NCBI RefSeq assembly: GCF_003651185.1
Contig: NZ_RCDC01000004.1
Span: 1,040,659-1,104,658, forward strand
Length of the DNA: 64,000 nt
Source: Stenotrophomonas rhizophila
Lineage (GTDB): Bacteria > Pseudomonadota > Gammaproteobacteria > Xanthomonadales > Xanthomonadaceae
Reading direction: 5' to 3'
Position 1 is the first letter of the stretch. Each line of letters opens with the position of its first letter. A model generated the notes under the pieces. It was not told the DNA's origin. It did not search any database and worked only from the letters and a program-made list of their open reading frames with translations. A program made the translations under genes and the position numbers. Positions 58,601 to 64,000 of this stretch are shown here, piece after piece.

Positions 58601-58601
58601 T
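49659..58601 (-). CDS. Filamentous haemagglutinin / CdiA-like two-partner secretion exoprotein
   Basis: 2980-residue surface exoprotein. N-terminal extended signal region (MNKHLYRLVFNHALMLWQVA, cleavage near residue 65); TPS secretion domain about 66-300 with IANPAGIDCDGCGFINANRI; a Thr/Gly/Pro linker near 425-450; several hundred residues of FHA repeats (LDNxxGxLxAxGxL type) to about 1450; a non-repeat middle with RLGDGFYEQKLVRDQVAQLT (~1740), common in FhaB/CdiA; second repeat block (haemagglutinin type 2) about 1900-2550; Gly/Ser spacer ~2580-2630; helical pre-C-terminal segment; last ~165 residues with FKIGGTRVDLDQLCG, GPHDMIGGQLAGLYDEQGN and a hydrophobic end. No VENN motif. Secreted by the TpsB encoded upstream. 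Confidence 0.9.
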   Translation of the reverse strand: MNKHLYRLVFNHALMLWQVAAEITPRPGGAGTGQDGDRTAALRPMAFALWVMLGWVGVSGLAAAQVVADPNAPGNQRPTVLETANGTPQINIQTPSAAGVSRNTYQRFDVDQQGAILNNSRGNTQSQLGGWVQGNPWLAGGTARVILNEINGANPSQLRGYVEVAGDRAQVVIANPAGIDCDGCGFINANRITLTTGTPTFNGGALEGYRVQGGAIHIFGAGMDASRVDYTDLIARSVQLNAGLWAQQLQVTTGANTVSADLSRVQAQAADGSTPQYALDVAQLGGMYANKILLMGTEHGVGVRNAGNLGAQTGELVVTVDGRLENTGKLQARDDTGIAASGGVRNEGLVSAGRELNLRTGQDLDNRGGQLNGTRLDVEAASLVNRDGRIEQAGVQALAVESGQLNNRDKGSIGALAQQDGTAPTTPGTGEGTGNPGTPGTGNGSTDGSAPGVIPPTTAPLAQGRVVIAGLLDNNAGAVLAGGDIDLRASGLDNDAGSIGVRDLSVNGGVLSNRQGELTTQRDLRVQGQALHNDAGALNVGGALDVRTTQLSNRSGKIAHSGTAPAQLQVAGTLDNTDGSLASNAASLALTSAMLVNTDGTLLHAGSDGLQLTTGTLDGQRGEIATAGTLSLRAGQVDHRQAELQAGTLDLQVDTLDNRGGQLLATGSQANRIKAATALDNSGGTLASNGDLAIDTALLSNAGGQVQQAGSGRLDVTAATLAGAGGKLLSNGALHLQGQRIDVSGGIASAVRMEIDAGQLDNRRGELIATGTDTLGLRVTHALQNDSGQIIGNGALAVEAGSLSNRDGKLLAAGNAASALQVAGVIDNQRGTLASAGDLTLQAGQLDNQAGTVQAAGDRALQLSVDGLLDNRQGGLIASGGAQQLRAGSLDNRSGTVNAGDTLGVAVTQALDNSAGTVAANGTLQVQAGRIVNREAGTLASVEGDVTLDSASAIDNTAGVIQAERALSVASQGLTNVRGTLAGASVALDTGLGGVDNSEGILAATGGTLDIRSGALENRAGLLQSSAAMRIDTHGQRLGNTEAGARGGIVSGAGLTLRAGELDNRAGLVQAQAALDARLASLDNRSGGQVGSGASLLLQAQRVDNSGGRLQAAQNLTLDLSGELVNQAGLAVAGGDLVARAARIDNRATSGGGTALGLQGRNVDLTAAQIDNSSGMIAADQRIALQATDALLNQQGLVSSAGSLDVHAGQVGNTDGTLLSAGNQTLHANALNGTGRVLSQGDLVLALQQDYRNDGQITANGKATVSTQGLWTNAGKVQAGDLNLHARQIDNLATGEISGIRTQVRADGVLGNRGLIDGVDTRVDADVILNVGTGRIYGDRLSIGANTLVNSDETLEGVTRAATIAARERLDIGAGTVVNREQALIFSAGGGDNALNIGGALDAQGHAVGRAGSVHNASATIESLGGVSIDAARLLNSNEHFATTEVMVVGPTKKLYIQPKGTPGMHDASEFTWSSWSRAGKYWWKNGNGDVKDWTQYDVTHTEYETQVASSAPGRIISGGNMSLRGDELINDKSQILAGGALLGDLGNLRNIDAFGEYRVHEEGTSQYTYSRWRGGFKRYHERKWDRKIAYRPADEVRTINLGVTRTAEHTRDGGSGYQVGGVSTGSVGGQVGGAAEAGAVGGQRQVTEVSASVASLAGPGSTAGTGAQGAAGNQPTVIRTIGVEAELPQSSLFQSGPDAGQYLVETDPRFADYRSWLGSEYLLQKMGVDPANVQKRLGDGFYEQKLVRDQVAQLTGRRFLDGYADDEAQYRALLDNAATIADAWGLRPGVALTPAQMAQLTSDIVWLVEQRVTLADGSTTTALVPQVYVRVRPGDIDGTGTLLAGRSVELNLRGDLVNSGTIAGRTAVKIDAQNLRNLDGRISGDTVSANARTDLDNLGGLIDARSVLVASAGRDLNMVTTTRSGQNTAGLSDFSRTNIDRVAGLFVSDQGATLLAKAGRDLRMDGAQVVNTGAQGQTLLAAGRDLSLGTVTEARQENNVRNNDNYLRQGYVREVGTTLDTAGAVQLQAGHDVNLRAAQVYSSDGAISVMADNDVSIASGEQSNNWSEGRKHTHRGLLKSTTNTTRDSLEETQAIASTLSGHQVAVRGNNITVTGSNVVSDAGTVLLADNDLTVQAATNTRGESHYKRKDESGFLYNGGVAFTVGTQMQSRDAKDVSTSASASTIGSTAGNVVMVAGNNYRQVGSHVVAPEGDIDIHARKVDIVEARETGVATQEDKFRQAGLTVALTAPVISAIQSAEQMKKAASQTDDSRMKTLAAATTVLNTAAAVGAVQADPGAAGGINISITVGGARSDSKTTTTHDNAAGSSITAGGDVRISATGAGKDSDLTVIGSTINAGNNAYLRADGDIALLAAKNTQETDRKSSAASGGVGVAISIGSGGASAGITANASGSKGKGEGTDVQWTNSHVNAGNTLVLESGGDTTLRGAVASGREVIADIGGDLNIESLQDTSTFQSKDTSVGGSVTVGLGFSGSASYGNTKVDGDYASVVEQSGIKAGDGGYQVRVGGNTDLIGGVIASSEQAIADGRNQLITSTLSVRDLDNRSDYKASSLSLSGGFSKSGTGGPSNGGNSGRGNDGTPGSTGAAGQGSSWSWQNYGNDASAAAPGYASDKGSDASTTRSGISAGALTITDGNAQLAKTGKSIDDTLASLNRGVLSGDDANGLIRNWDPVELAQKVQAEAQISAAFTQQAHSAVGSYVASRGASIKERYEEASTPEQKAALQAEADELRTQEKMLNILIGAVTGSATSAVSKEALASAADWMRQEMIKNSQLFPGVTDGVTTLDNIHGKSAGVDGDEFKIGGTRVDLDQLCGPGSIRCATNPDGTLALDSLGRVQFDDKQGGLTLAQYLASEEGKKLGGVTGGIQGWTGTLRGDPYKPGDWQDRLIEYFAGPHDMIGGQLAGLYDEQGNARRGRPWALSTFHEGWTVVAIPVAAPFAMAKALPPQVWSAISILAGASR

Positions 58602-58656
58602 TACAATTCCTTTGTGTGCGTGCGGTCGGTGCGGCGCGAACGCGCCCGCACTGAAA

Positions 58657-60405
58657 TCAGAACGACCAGCTCAGGGTGAATTCGGTGACCGTGTACGCGT
58701 TCTGGAAGCCAGACGGCTTGTTCAACGGGGCGCCGACGAAGCCGTCCCAATACAGGCCGCGATAGGACCCGCGCAGGCCGATCACCGTGCCTGCGAGGTC
58801 ATTGCCCAGCTGCCATTGCGTGGCGCTGCCGCCGACATGGCCGTAATCGGCGCCGACGTAGAACTCCTGCCCACCGCCGAGTGCCAAGCCGATGTCGTTG
58901 CGGATGAGCCAACCGCGTTCGCCCATCAGCGACATCTCGCCATCGAAGCCGCGCACGGTGTAGCGGCCACCGATCGCGAAGCGGTCCTGCGGCACCAGCC
59001 CGCCACGGTTCCACTGCGCGCGCCAGCTGCCGGTGTAACGCAGGCGCTGCTGGCCCAGCTGGAACGGGACGCTCAGCTGGGCGTCGGCGAAGTAGATCTT
59101 CGGGTGCGAGGTGGCTTCACCGAACAGCTCCTCGGGCGCTGCGATCGAGCCGAATGCCCCGGTGCCGCGGCGGAAGCCGACGGTGCCATCCAGCGTGGCC
59201 TGGCCGATGAAATGCCGGTGGTTCAGGCCGAGTTCCCAGCCGCCCATGCGCCGGCGCTGCACCAGGATTTCGGTGTCGTCGATGAAGTTGCGCGAGTCGC
59301 GCTCCCACGCGCGCAGGTACATGCTGGTCTTGCTGCTCGCGTTGCGGAACAGCAGGCGCGTTGCCCGTACTTCGGCGTTGTAGCTTTCGCCGCTGTACAG
59401 ATACGACTGCTGGTTGCCGGCCACGGTCTGCTCGTATTCGTAGCCGCTGCGCGTGGCGCCGAACAGCCAGTAGCCGACAGGCACGGAGTAGTGGAAGGTG
59501 AAGCCCTTGGTGCCGCGCTTGCCGCCGCTGAACACGTCATGGTTGAGGTTGACGTAGAACAGGTCGTTCTGGCGCAGCGCGTGGTCCAGCGACATCGTCG
59601 CACCGGCCTGGGTCTTGCCGGTGGCCTTGCTCCCGGAATCGTCCAGGCTCAGGTTGAAGCGCACCAGCCGCTGCTGCGACCACTGCACGACCAGGTCGCT
59701 CTGCCCGGGCGCGGCATCGGCGCCTTCGGCCGGGCTGATCTGGATGTCGGCCTCGGCGGTCGGTACCCGCTTGAAGTTCTCCAGTCCCTGTTCGATATCG
59801 CGCAGGTTGAGCAGGTCGCCACTGCGCGCGGGGATCGCATTCCACAAGGTGGCGTCGCGATGGGTGCCCTCGGCGAACCGGATCTGGCGCAGCGTGCCGG
59901 GTACGACGGTCAACTCCAGCGTGCCAGTGGTCAGGTCCTGCGGTTGGGCCAACACGCGTGTGGTGACAAAGCCGCGTTCCACGATGGCGTTCTGCACGCG
60001 CGACATCACCACGTTGATCCCGGTGGTGCCCAGGCAACGGCCAAGCGCCGGGTCGCCTTTGACGTTGGCCGCAGCCAGCGCCCACTGGAATCGCTCGGCC
60101 TGCTCACCGCCCAAGGTGATGCGTTCGATCACGAAACAGGGGGCCTCATCGGTGGGCAGCCGCTCCGGGGCCGCTACCGGTGCTTCCTGCAGGCGCGCAT
60201 CGGGCCGGGTTTCAAGCTGCTCGCGCAGCGCGCGTTCGCGCTCCTGCTGGCGGAGCAGTTCCTGATCCGGGGCAGGCAGCTGCTGGGCGTGCACGGGCGA
60301 GCAGATCAGGGCGAGCGCGGCCGCCAGCGGGGCCAGCAGCCATGCGCGCGGGGAAGCGCCGTGAGTACCGGCGCGAGCCGGGGTGGGGAATACGTTGTTT
60401 GGCAT
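58657..60405 (-). CDS. Two-partner secretion outer-membrane transporter (FhaC/ShlB/HecB family)
   Basis: 582-residue Omp85-superfamily TpsB. Signal peptide to VHAQ; N-terminal helix and Gln/Glu-rich linker; two POTRA domains (about 85-230: PCFVIERITLGG, GFVTTRVLAQPQDLTTGTLELTVVPG); 16-strand barrel with the conserved L6-loop motif TVRGFDGE and C-terminal FTLSWSF ending in Phe. ATG 60405 fits the signal peptide. It precedes the exoprotein gene by 55 bp and is surely its dedicated exporter. Confidence 0.94.
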   Translation of the reverse strand: MPNNVFPTPARAGTHGASPRAWLLAPLAAALALICSPVHAQQLPAPDQELLRQQERERALREQLETRPDARLQEAPVAAPERLPTDEAPCFVIERITLGGEQAERFQWALAAANVKGDPALGRCLGTTGINVVMSRVQNAIVERGFVTTRVLAQPQDLTTGTLELTVVPGTLRQIRFAEGTHRDATLWNAIPARSGDLLNLRDIEQGLENFKRVPTAEADIQISPAEGADAAPGQSDLVVQWSQQRLVRFNLSLDDSGSKATGKTQAGATMSLDHALRQNDLFYVNLNHDVFSGGKRGTKGFTFHYSVPVGYWLFGATRSGYEYEQTVAGNQQSYLYSGESYNAEVRATRLLFRNASSKTSMYLRAWERDSRNFIDDTEILVQRRRMGGWELGLNHRHFIGQATLDGTVGFRRGTGAFGSIAAPEELFGEATSHPKIYFADAQLSVPFQLGQQRLRYTGSWRAQWNRGGLVPQDRFAIGGRYTVRGFDGEMSLMGERGWLIRNDIGLALGGGQEFYVGADYGHVGGSATQWQLGNDLAGTVIGLRGSYRGLYWDGFVGAPLNKPSGFQNAYTVTEFTLSWSF

Positions 60406-60811
60406 GCAGGATCTCGAACGTGGGCTGGCACGAACCATCGTTCGCTATAGACCGCCCCTATGGAGGCCCGCCAATTTAAGAGCTATTTGCGACATGAAAA
60501 CCGTCAAAAACCCCACTCACTCGGTAGGGCAAGCACCCGTCGGCGTGTAGGTATTTTCCTAAATAGTCATTTTTTTGACGTAGCTCACATGGAAGGAGAT
60601 CGCGCGACCCTTGTTGTGAAGACGTTTTCACACGTAGCGCCTGCCGAGGGCCTCGATGAGGGACCTGTCGGGATCGAACCCGTACAATGGCCGGTCCTGG
60701 CCCCGCCTTCGGCGGCGGCCCAGTCCCCTACCCCGCAGATGCCGGCCGCTGGCCGGTCTCTGCCGTTGCACCCGCGTGCCTGAGGCCGCGGTGCGCCACC
60801 TGTCAGGAACC
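60406..60811. other. Divergent regulatory region between tpsB and the MFS gene
   Basis: 406 bp without a gene, including the most AT-rich patch in the neighbourhood (about 60475-60600, with runs of T and A). A CRP/Clp-like site lies at 60574-60589. No other recognised element. Confidence 0.5.
60574..60589. promoter_or_regulatory. Possible Clp/Crp site upstream of tpsB
   Basis: TTTGA-CGTAGC-TCACA, one mismatch from TGTGA-N6-TCACA. About 170 bp upstream of the tpsB start and 220 bp before the MFS gene. Confidence 0.4.
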
Positions 60812-62029
60812 ATGCTGATGACTCACCCCACTTCACCGTCCCAGTCCCTGCTGCACGGACGCCTGCTGGCCTTTGCCGCCATCCTGCTGGCGGCCTTGAA
60901 CCTGCGCACCGCGGTCACCTCGCTGACCCCGCTATTGGATGTGCTCGGCCAGACCTTCGGCTTCGGCACCACCATGACCGGCGTGCTCGGCATGCTGCCG
61001 ACGGCCGCCTTCGCGCTGTTCGGCGTGACCACCCCGGCAGTGGCGCGCCGCCTGGGCCTGGAGCGCACCGCCTTGCTGGCGATGAGCCTGGCCACCGTGG
61101 GCCTGCTGCTGCGCTCGATGGCCGGCGGCGTGGGCAGCCTGCTGTTCGGCTCGGTGGTGGCGCTGGCCGGCATGGGGATCGGCAACGTGGTCGTACCGCC
61201 GCTGGTGAAGCGTTACTTCGCCAACCGCGTGGGCACCATGAGCACGCTCTACATCACCGTGCTGCAGATCGGCACGATGATGCCGGCCCTGCTGGCGGTA
61301 CCCGTCGCGCAGCAGGCGGGCTGGCGCGTATCGCTGGGCATCTGGGCGCTGATGTCGCTGGCTGCGGCACTGCCGTGGCTGATGCTCTCCCGCGCCCGTC
61401 CGCACCCGGACACGATCAGCGCTGCCAACGATCCCTCCAGCGCGCCGCACGGCAAGGTCTGGAAGACCCCGCTGGCGTGGGGCATGACCCTGATGTTCGG
61501 CATGACCTCGTTGATGACCTATTCGATGTTCACCTGGCTGCCGCGGATCGTGGTCGAGGCCGGTGCAACACCGGCATTCGGCGGCATCATGGTGGCGATC
61601 TTCGCGGCCTGCGGCCTGCTGCCATCGCTGACCATGCCGGCCCTGGCCGTGCGCCTGCGCAATCCTTTCGGGCTGGTGCTGATCGGCTTCAGCGCGTTTC
61701 TGATCGCCTTCGCCGGCCTGTTGTTCGCCCCGATGAAGGCCCCGTGGCTGTGGGCGGTGCTGCTCGGCATCGGGCCGTCCACGTTCCCGTTGGCGTTGAC
61801 CCTGATCAACCTGCGCACCCGCACCCCCGCCGGTTCGGCCGCGTTGTCCGGCTTCATGCAGGGCGTGGGCTATGCCTTCAGCTGCCTGGGGCCGTTCCTG
61901 TTCGGCTGGCTGCACGCGGTCAGCGGTGGCTGGCACCTGCCGTTCGGCTTCCTGGTGCTGTGCGCGGTGGTGCTGTTGTGCGCCTCGTGGGTCGCCTGCA
62001 AACCGCAGAAGCTCGAAGACCAGTGGTAA
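60812..62029 (+). CDS. MFS transporter of the CynX/NimT (YeaN-like) type
   Basis: 405-residue permease with twelve hydrophobic helices. N-terminal ALNLRTAVTSLTPLLD and GIGNVVVPPLVKRYF, with the mid-loop GKVWKTPLAWGMTLMFGMTS, are typical of the cyanate/nitroimidazole-resistance transporter subfamily. ATG 60812 has AGGA upstream. The substrate is unknown. It stands alone, divergent from tpsB. Confidence 0.85.
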   Translation: MLMTHPTSPSQSLLHGRLLAFAAILLAALNLRTAVTSLTPLLDVLGQTFGFGTTMTGVLGMLPTAAFALFGVTTPAVARRLGLERTALLAMSLATVGLLLRSMAGGVGSLLFGSVVALAGMGIGNVVVPPLVKRYFANRVGTMSTLYITVLQIGTMMPALLAVPVAQQAGWRVSLGIWALMSLAAALPWLMLSRARPHPDTISAANDPSSAPHGKVWKTPLAWGMTLMFGMTSLMTYSMFTWLPRIVVEAGATPAFGGIMVAIFAACGLLPSLTMPALAVRLRNPFGLVLIGFSAFLIAFAGLLFAPMKAPWLWAVLLGIGPSTFPLALTLINLRTRTPAGSAALSGFMQGVGYAFSCLGPFLFGWLHAVSGGWHLPFGFLVLCAVVLLCASWVACKPQKLEDQW

Positions 62030-62374
62030 GCGCCCCGGCGCGTCCATCTACACGCGCTGTGCGCAACTGCTGACGTAGCGTGTCGCTAACTGACCCGGTG
62101 GGCTGCACCGGGCAGTGTTCGGAGCCTCTGGCGTCGCCAGCCGGCTGAACAGCTTCATGGCGATGGAGTGCGCTGTCCATGTTGGCGACATGGTCTGAAT
62201 CCGTAGCAATTCAATGGCTTGCCTTTCCCCTCCGGGTTCCACCCGGGGGCTGATCGGCCGTACCCGGCCATTAACGATTTGGCAACAACTGCGCAGTCAG
62301 GCACGATTGGCATGTGATGTGCGTCACACTTTTGACGCAACACACCTTTGAAAGGATGCTCCAAGGGGGGTTCC
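62030..62374. other. Regulatory region between the MFS gene and pgaA
   Basis: 345 bp without a gene. It ends in an AT-richer section (from about 62270) with a perfect Clp/Crp box at 62313-62328. A short GC palindrome near the MFS stop is not a convincing terminator. Confidence 0.5.
62313..62328 (+). promoter_or_regulatory. Perfect Clp/Crp binding site upstream of pgaA
   Basis: TGTGA-TGTGCG-TCACA matches the TGTGA-N6-TCACA consensus at all ten conserved positions, centred 54 bp before the pgaA ATG. In xanthomonads the Crp-like protein Clp recognises this sequence and is inactivated by cyclic-di-GMP. Confidence 0.8.
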
Positions 62375-64000
62375 ATGTACGACCATCGGCCGCTGGCGCT
62401 CAGCGTCGGCCTGGCATGCGCCGCACTCGCTTTCTCCACTCCGGCCACCGCAGCCGCCGACCCGCAGGCTGACGCGTTGGCCGAGATCGGCCACTACCGC
62501 GACCAGGCCCATTGGCTGGATGCACTGGCCGCGATCGAGCGGGCACGGGTGCAATCGCCCGACGACGCACTGCTGTATCGCCTGCAGGTGCTGACCCTGG
62601 CGGACATCGGCAACGCGCACCGCGCCTGGCAGCTGTATCTGGCGCGCCCCACCCTGTTCGATGCGGCACAGAAAGAACGGCTGGAAGGCAATTACCTGGC
62701 CAAGCTGGTGGGCTGGAGCCTGGCCTATGGCCCCAGCGAGGACACCCGCCTGGATGAAGCCGATGCCGCGCTGGTGCAGATGCAGCAGTACCTCGAACGC
62801 GATGGCACCCCCGTGCAGCAGGCCCCGCTGCGGATCCGCTATGACCGGCTGATCCTGCTCAACCGGCTGGGGCGTCATGCACAGGTGCGCGAGGAGTACC
62901 GCACGCTGCTCGCCGAGGGCCACCCGGTGCCGAACTATCTGCTGGCCGCCGTCGGCGATTCGCTGATGGCCACGCAGCATCCGGCCGAGGCGATCCCGGT
63001 GCTGGACGCCGCGCTCAAAGCCGATCCGTCACTGCCGCAGGCGCGCTCGGAACTGGCCTATGCGTATCTGGAGGACGAGCAGGCCGACACCGCGATCGCC
63101 CTGCTGAAGAAGTGGCAGGCCGATGAGCCCGCGTGGCGCTGGGCGAACGGTGCCAAGGCACCCTATGCGAACTGGCCGCGCTACGAGGCCGACCTCAACC
63201 TGGCCATGGTGCGTGCCTACAGTGGCGACCTGCCCACCGCCCAGCGCGATCTGGAGAAGATGGTCGAGATCGGCCCGGGCAACACCGGCACGCAGTCCTC
63301 GCTGGGCAACATCTACCTGATGCGTGGCTGGCCACGACGGGCGCTGGAGCGCTACAGCATGGCCAACACGCTGGACCCGCGCGACGTACCTGCGCGCCTG
63401 GGTCAGTACGACGCCTATGTACAGGTGCAGCGCGATGACCTGGCGCGACCGGTCCACGACACGCTGCTTGCCGCCTACCCCAACCAGCCCTCCGTGCAAC
63501 GCATGGACCGCAGCTGGCGTGCGCACCGTGGCTGGCAATGGCATGCCTACGCCGAAGGTGGGCGCAGCTCGGGCGGTGGCGGTGCATCGCCGCTGGGCAA
63601 TGATGACGGCCGCTACGGCGTGGAAGTGCAGTCCCCGGTGCTGGACGACCGCTGGCGCCTGGTCGCGTTCGCCGATCGGCGCAGCGTGGATTTCCAGGAC
63701 CAGACCATCGACCCGTTGCGGATCGGCGCGGGCACGCGCTACCGCTACGGCCGCGCCGATGCCGAAGCCTTCGTCAACCGCGCCAACGACCACATCGGCG
63801 ATACCGGCCTCAGCGCCGGGTTCGGCTGGCAGTTCAGCGATCAATGGCATGCCGGCATCACTGCCGCACGCAATGACCCGGATGCCTCGATGCAGGCACG
63901 CGTCTCCGGCATCACGGCCGACAGCATCGCACTGGCGGCCGACTATCGCCGCGACGAGCGCACCCACTGGAGCGTGGGGGCCAGCCAGTTCCGCTACGAC
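62375..64000 (+). CDS. pgaA: Poly-beta-1,6-GlcNAc export porin PgaA/HmsH (3' end outside window)
   Basis: First 542 residues of the outer-membrane exporter of the biofilm polysaccharide PNAG. Signal peptide to TPATAAA (~27); tetratricopeptide repeats fill about 30-370 (DALAEIGHYRDQAHWLDALAAI, PVLDAALKADPSLPQARSELAYAYLEDEQADTAIALL, NIYLMRGWPRRALERYSMAN); the beta-barrel begins about 385 (WRAHRGWQWHAYAEGGRSSGG, YGVEVQSPVLDDRWRLVAFAD). ATG 62375 follows AAGGGGGG. pgaBCD would be expected downstream. Confidence 0.9.
   Translation, partial: MYDHRPLALSVGLACAALAFSTPATAAADPQADALAEIGHYRDQAHWLDALAAIERARVQSPDDALLYRLQVLTLADIGNAHRAWQLYLARPTLFDAAQKERLEGNYLAKLVGWSLAYGPSEDTRLDEADAALVQMQQYLERDGTPVQQAPLRIRYDRLILLNRLGRHAQVREEYRTLLAEGHPVPNYLLAAVGDSLMATQHPAEAIPVLDAALKADPSLPQARSELAYAYLEDEQADTAIALLKKWQADEPAWRWANGAKAPYANWPRYEADLNLAMVRAYSGDLPTAQRDLEKMVEIGPGNTGTQSSLGNIYLMRGWPRRALERYSMANTLDPRDVPARLGQYDAYVQVQRDDLARPVHDTLLAAYPNQPSVQRMDRSWRAHRGWQWHAYAEGGRSSGGGGASPLGNDDGRYGVEVQSPVLDDRWRLVAFADRRSVDFQDQTIDPLRIGAGTRYRYGRADAEAFVNRANDHIGDTGLSAGFGWQFSDQWHAGITAARNDPDASMQARVSGITADSIALAADYRRDERTHWSVGASQFRYD

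Noticed and set aside
62030..62060. Possible REP element after the MFS gene (CTAC near a GC palindrome)
   Set aside because: GTAG head and palindrome are not in the usual spacing, and the arms are only 5 bp.

Overview
The window is GC-rich and coding-dense, from a Stenotrophomonas-like member of the Xanthomonadales (Lysobacteraceae). The evidence is gene content and order (rluC/rne divergent, a barnase-like RNase with barstar, complete ccmABCDEFGHI, cydDC/cydABX, Oar-like TonB receptor), a perfect TGTGA-N6-TCACA (Clp/Crp) box, and scattered short palindromes headed by GTAG, the hallmark of the SMAG/REP family of Stenotrophomonas. No rRNA, CRISPR, insertion sequence or prophage was seen.

Layout. 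1-11.4 kb is housekeeping: 3' end of an endonuclease/exonuclease/phosphatase gene, Mn superoxide dismutase, a secreted or anchored barnase-like RNase overlapping its barstar inhibitor, a membrane-anchored repeat protein, nfuA, phhB, a TonB-C-like lipoprotein, zupT, rluC and rne (RNase E) with a structured leader. 11.5-24.9 kb is a carbohydrate-uptake locus on the minus strand: LacI regulator, Oar-like TonB-dependent receptor, then a tightly overlapping operon of a GH144/'glucoamylase'-like lipoprotein, an ABC binding lipoprotein, two ABC permeases, a large frameshifted glycosidase-like gene and a secreted EEP-family protein. Two near-identical LacI-type operators lie upstream of lacI and of the operon, which suggests one regulon. 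25-30 kb holds bolA, yciI, scpA-scpB-rluB. 30-32.2 kb pairs an aminotransferase with an omega-amidase.

32.2-47.5 kb is devoted to respiratory cytochromes: all nine cytochrome c maturation genes, a MetX-family acyltransferase, a cold-shock/DUF1294 protein, the CydDC exporter and, divergent from it, cytochrome bd oxidase cydABX behind a perfect FNR box. Two identical tRNA-Pro(CGG) genes follow, each with its own promoter and terminator.

47.9-60.4 kb is the accessory part: a two-partner secretion locus with an FhaC/ShlB-type transporter, a 2980-residue filamentous haemagglutinin whose extreme C-terminus has an unrecognised domain, and, translationally overlapping it, four small related cysteine-containing lipoproteins. 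I read this as a candidate contact-dependent toxin with a lipoprotein immunity array. The window closes with an MFS transporter and the 5' part of pgaA (PNAG export porin), which has a perfect Clp/Crp box upstream.
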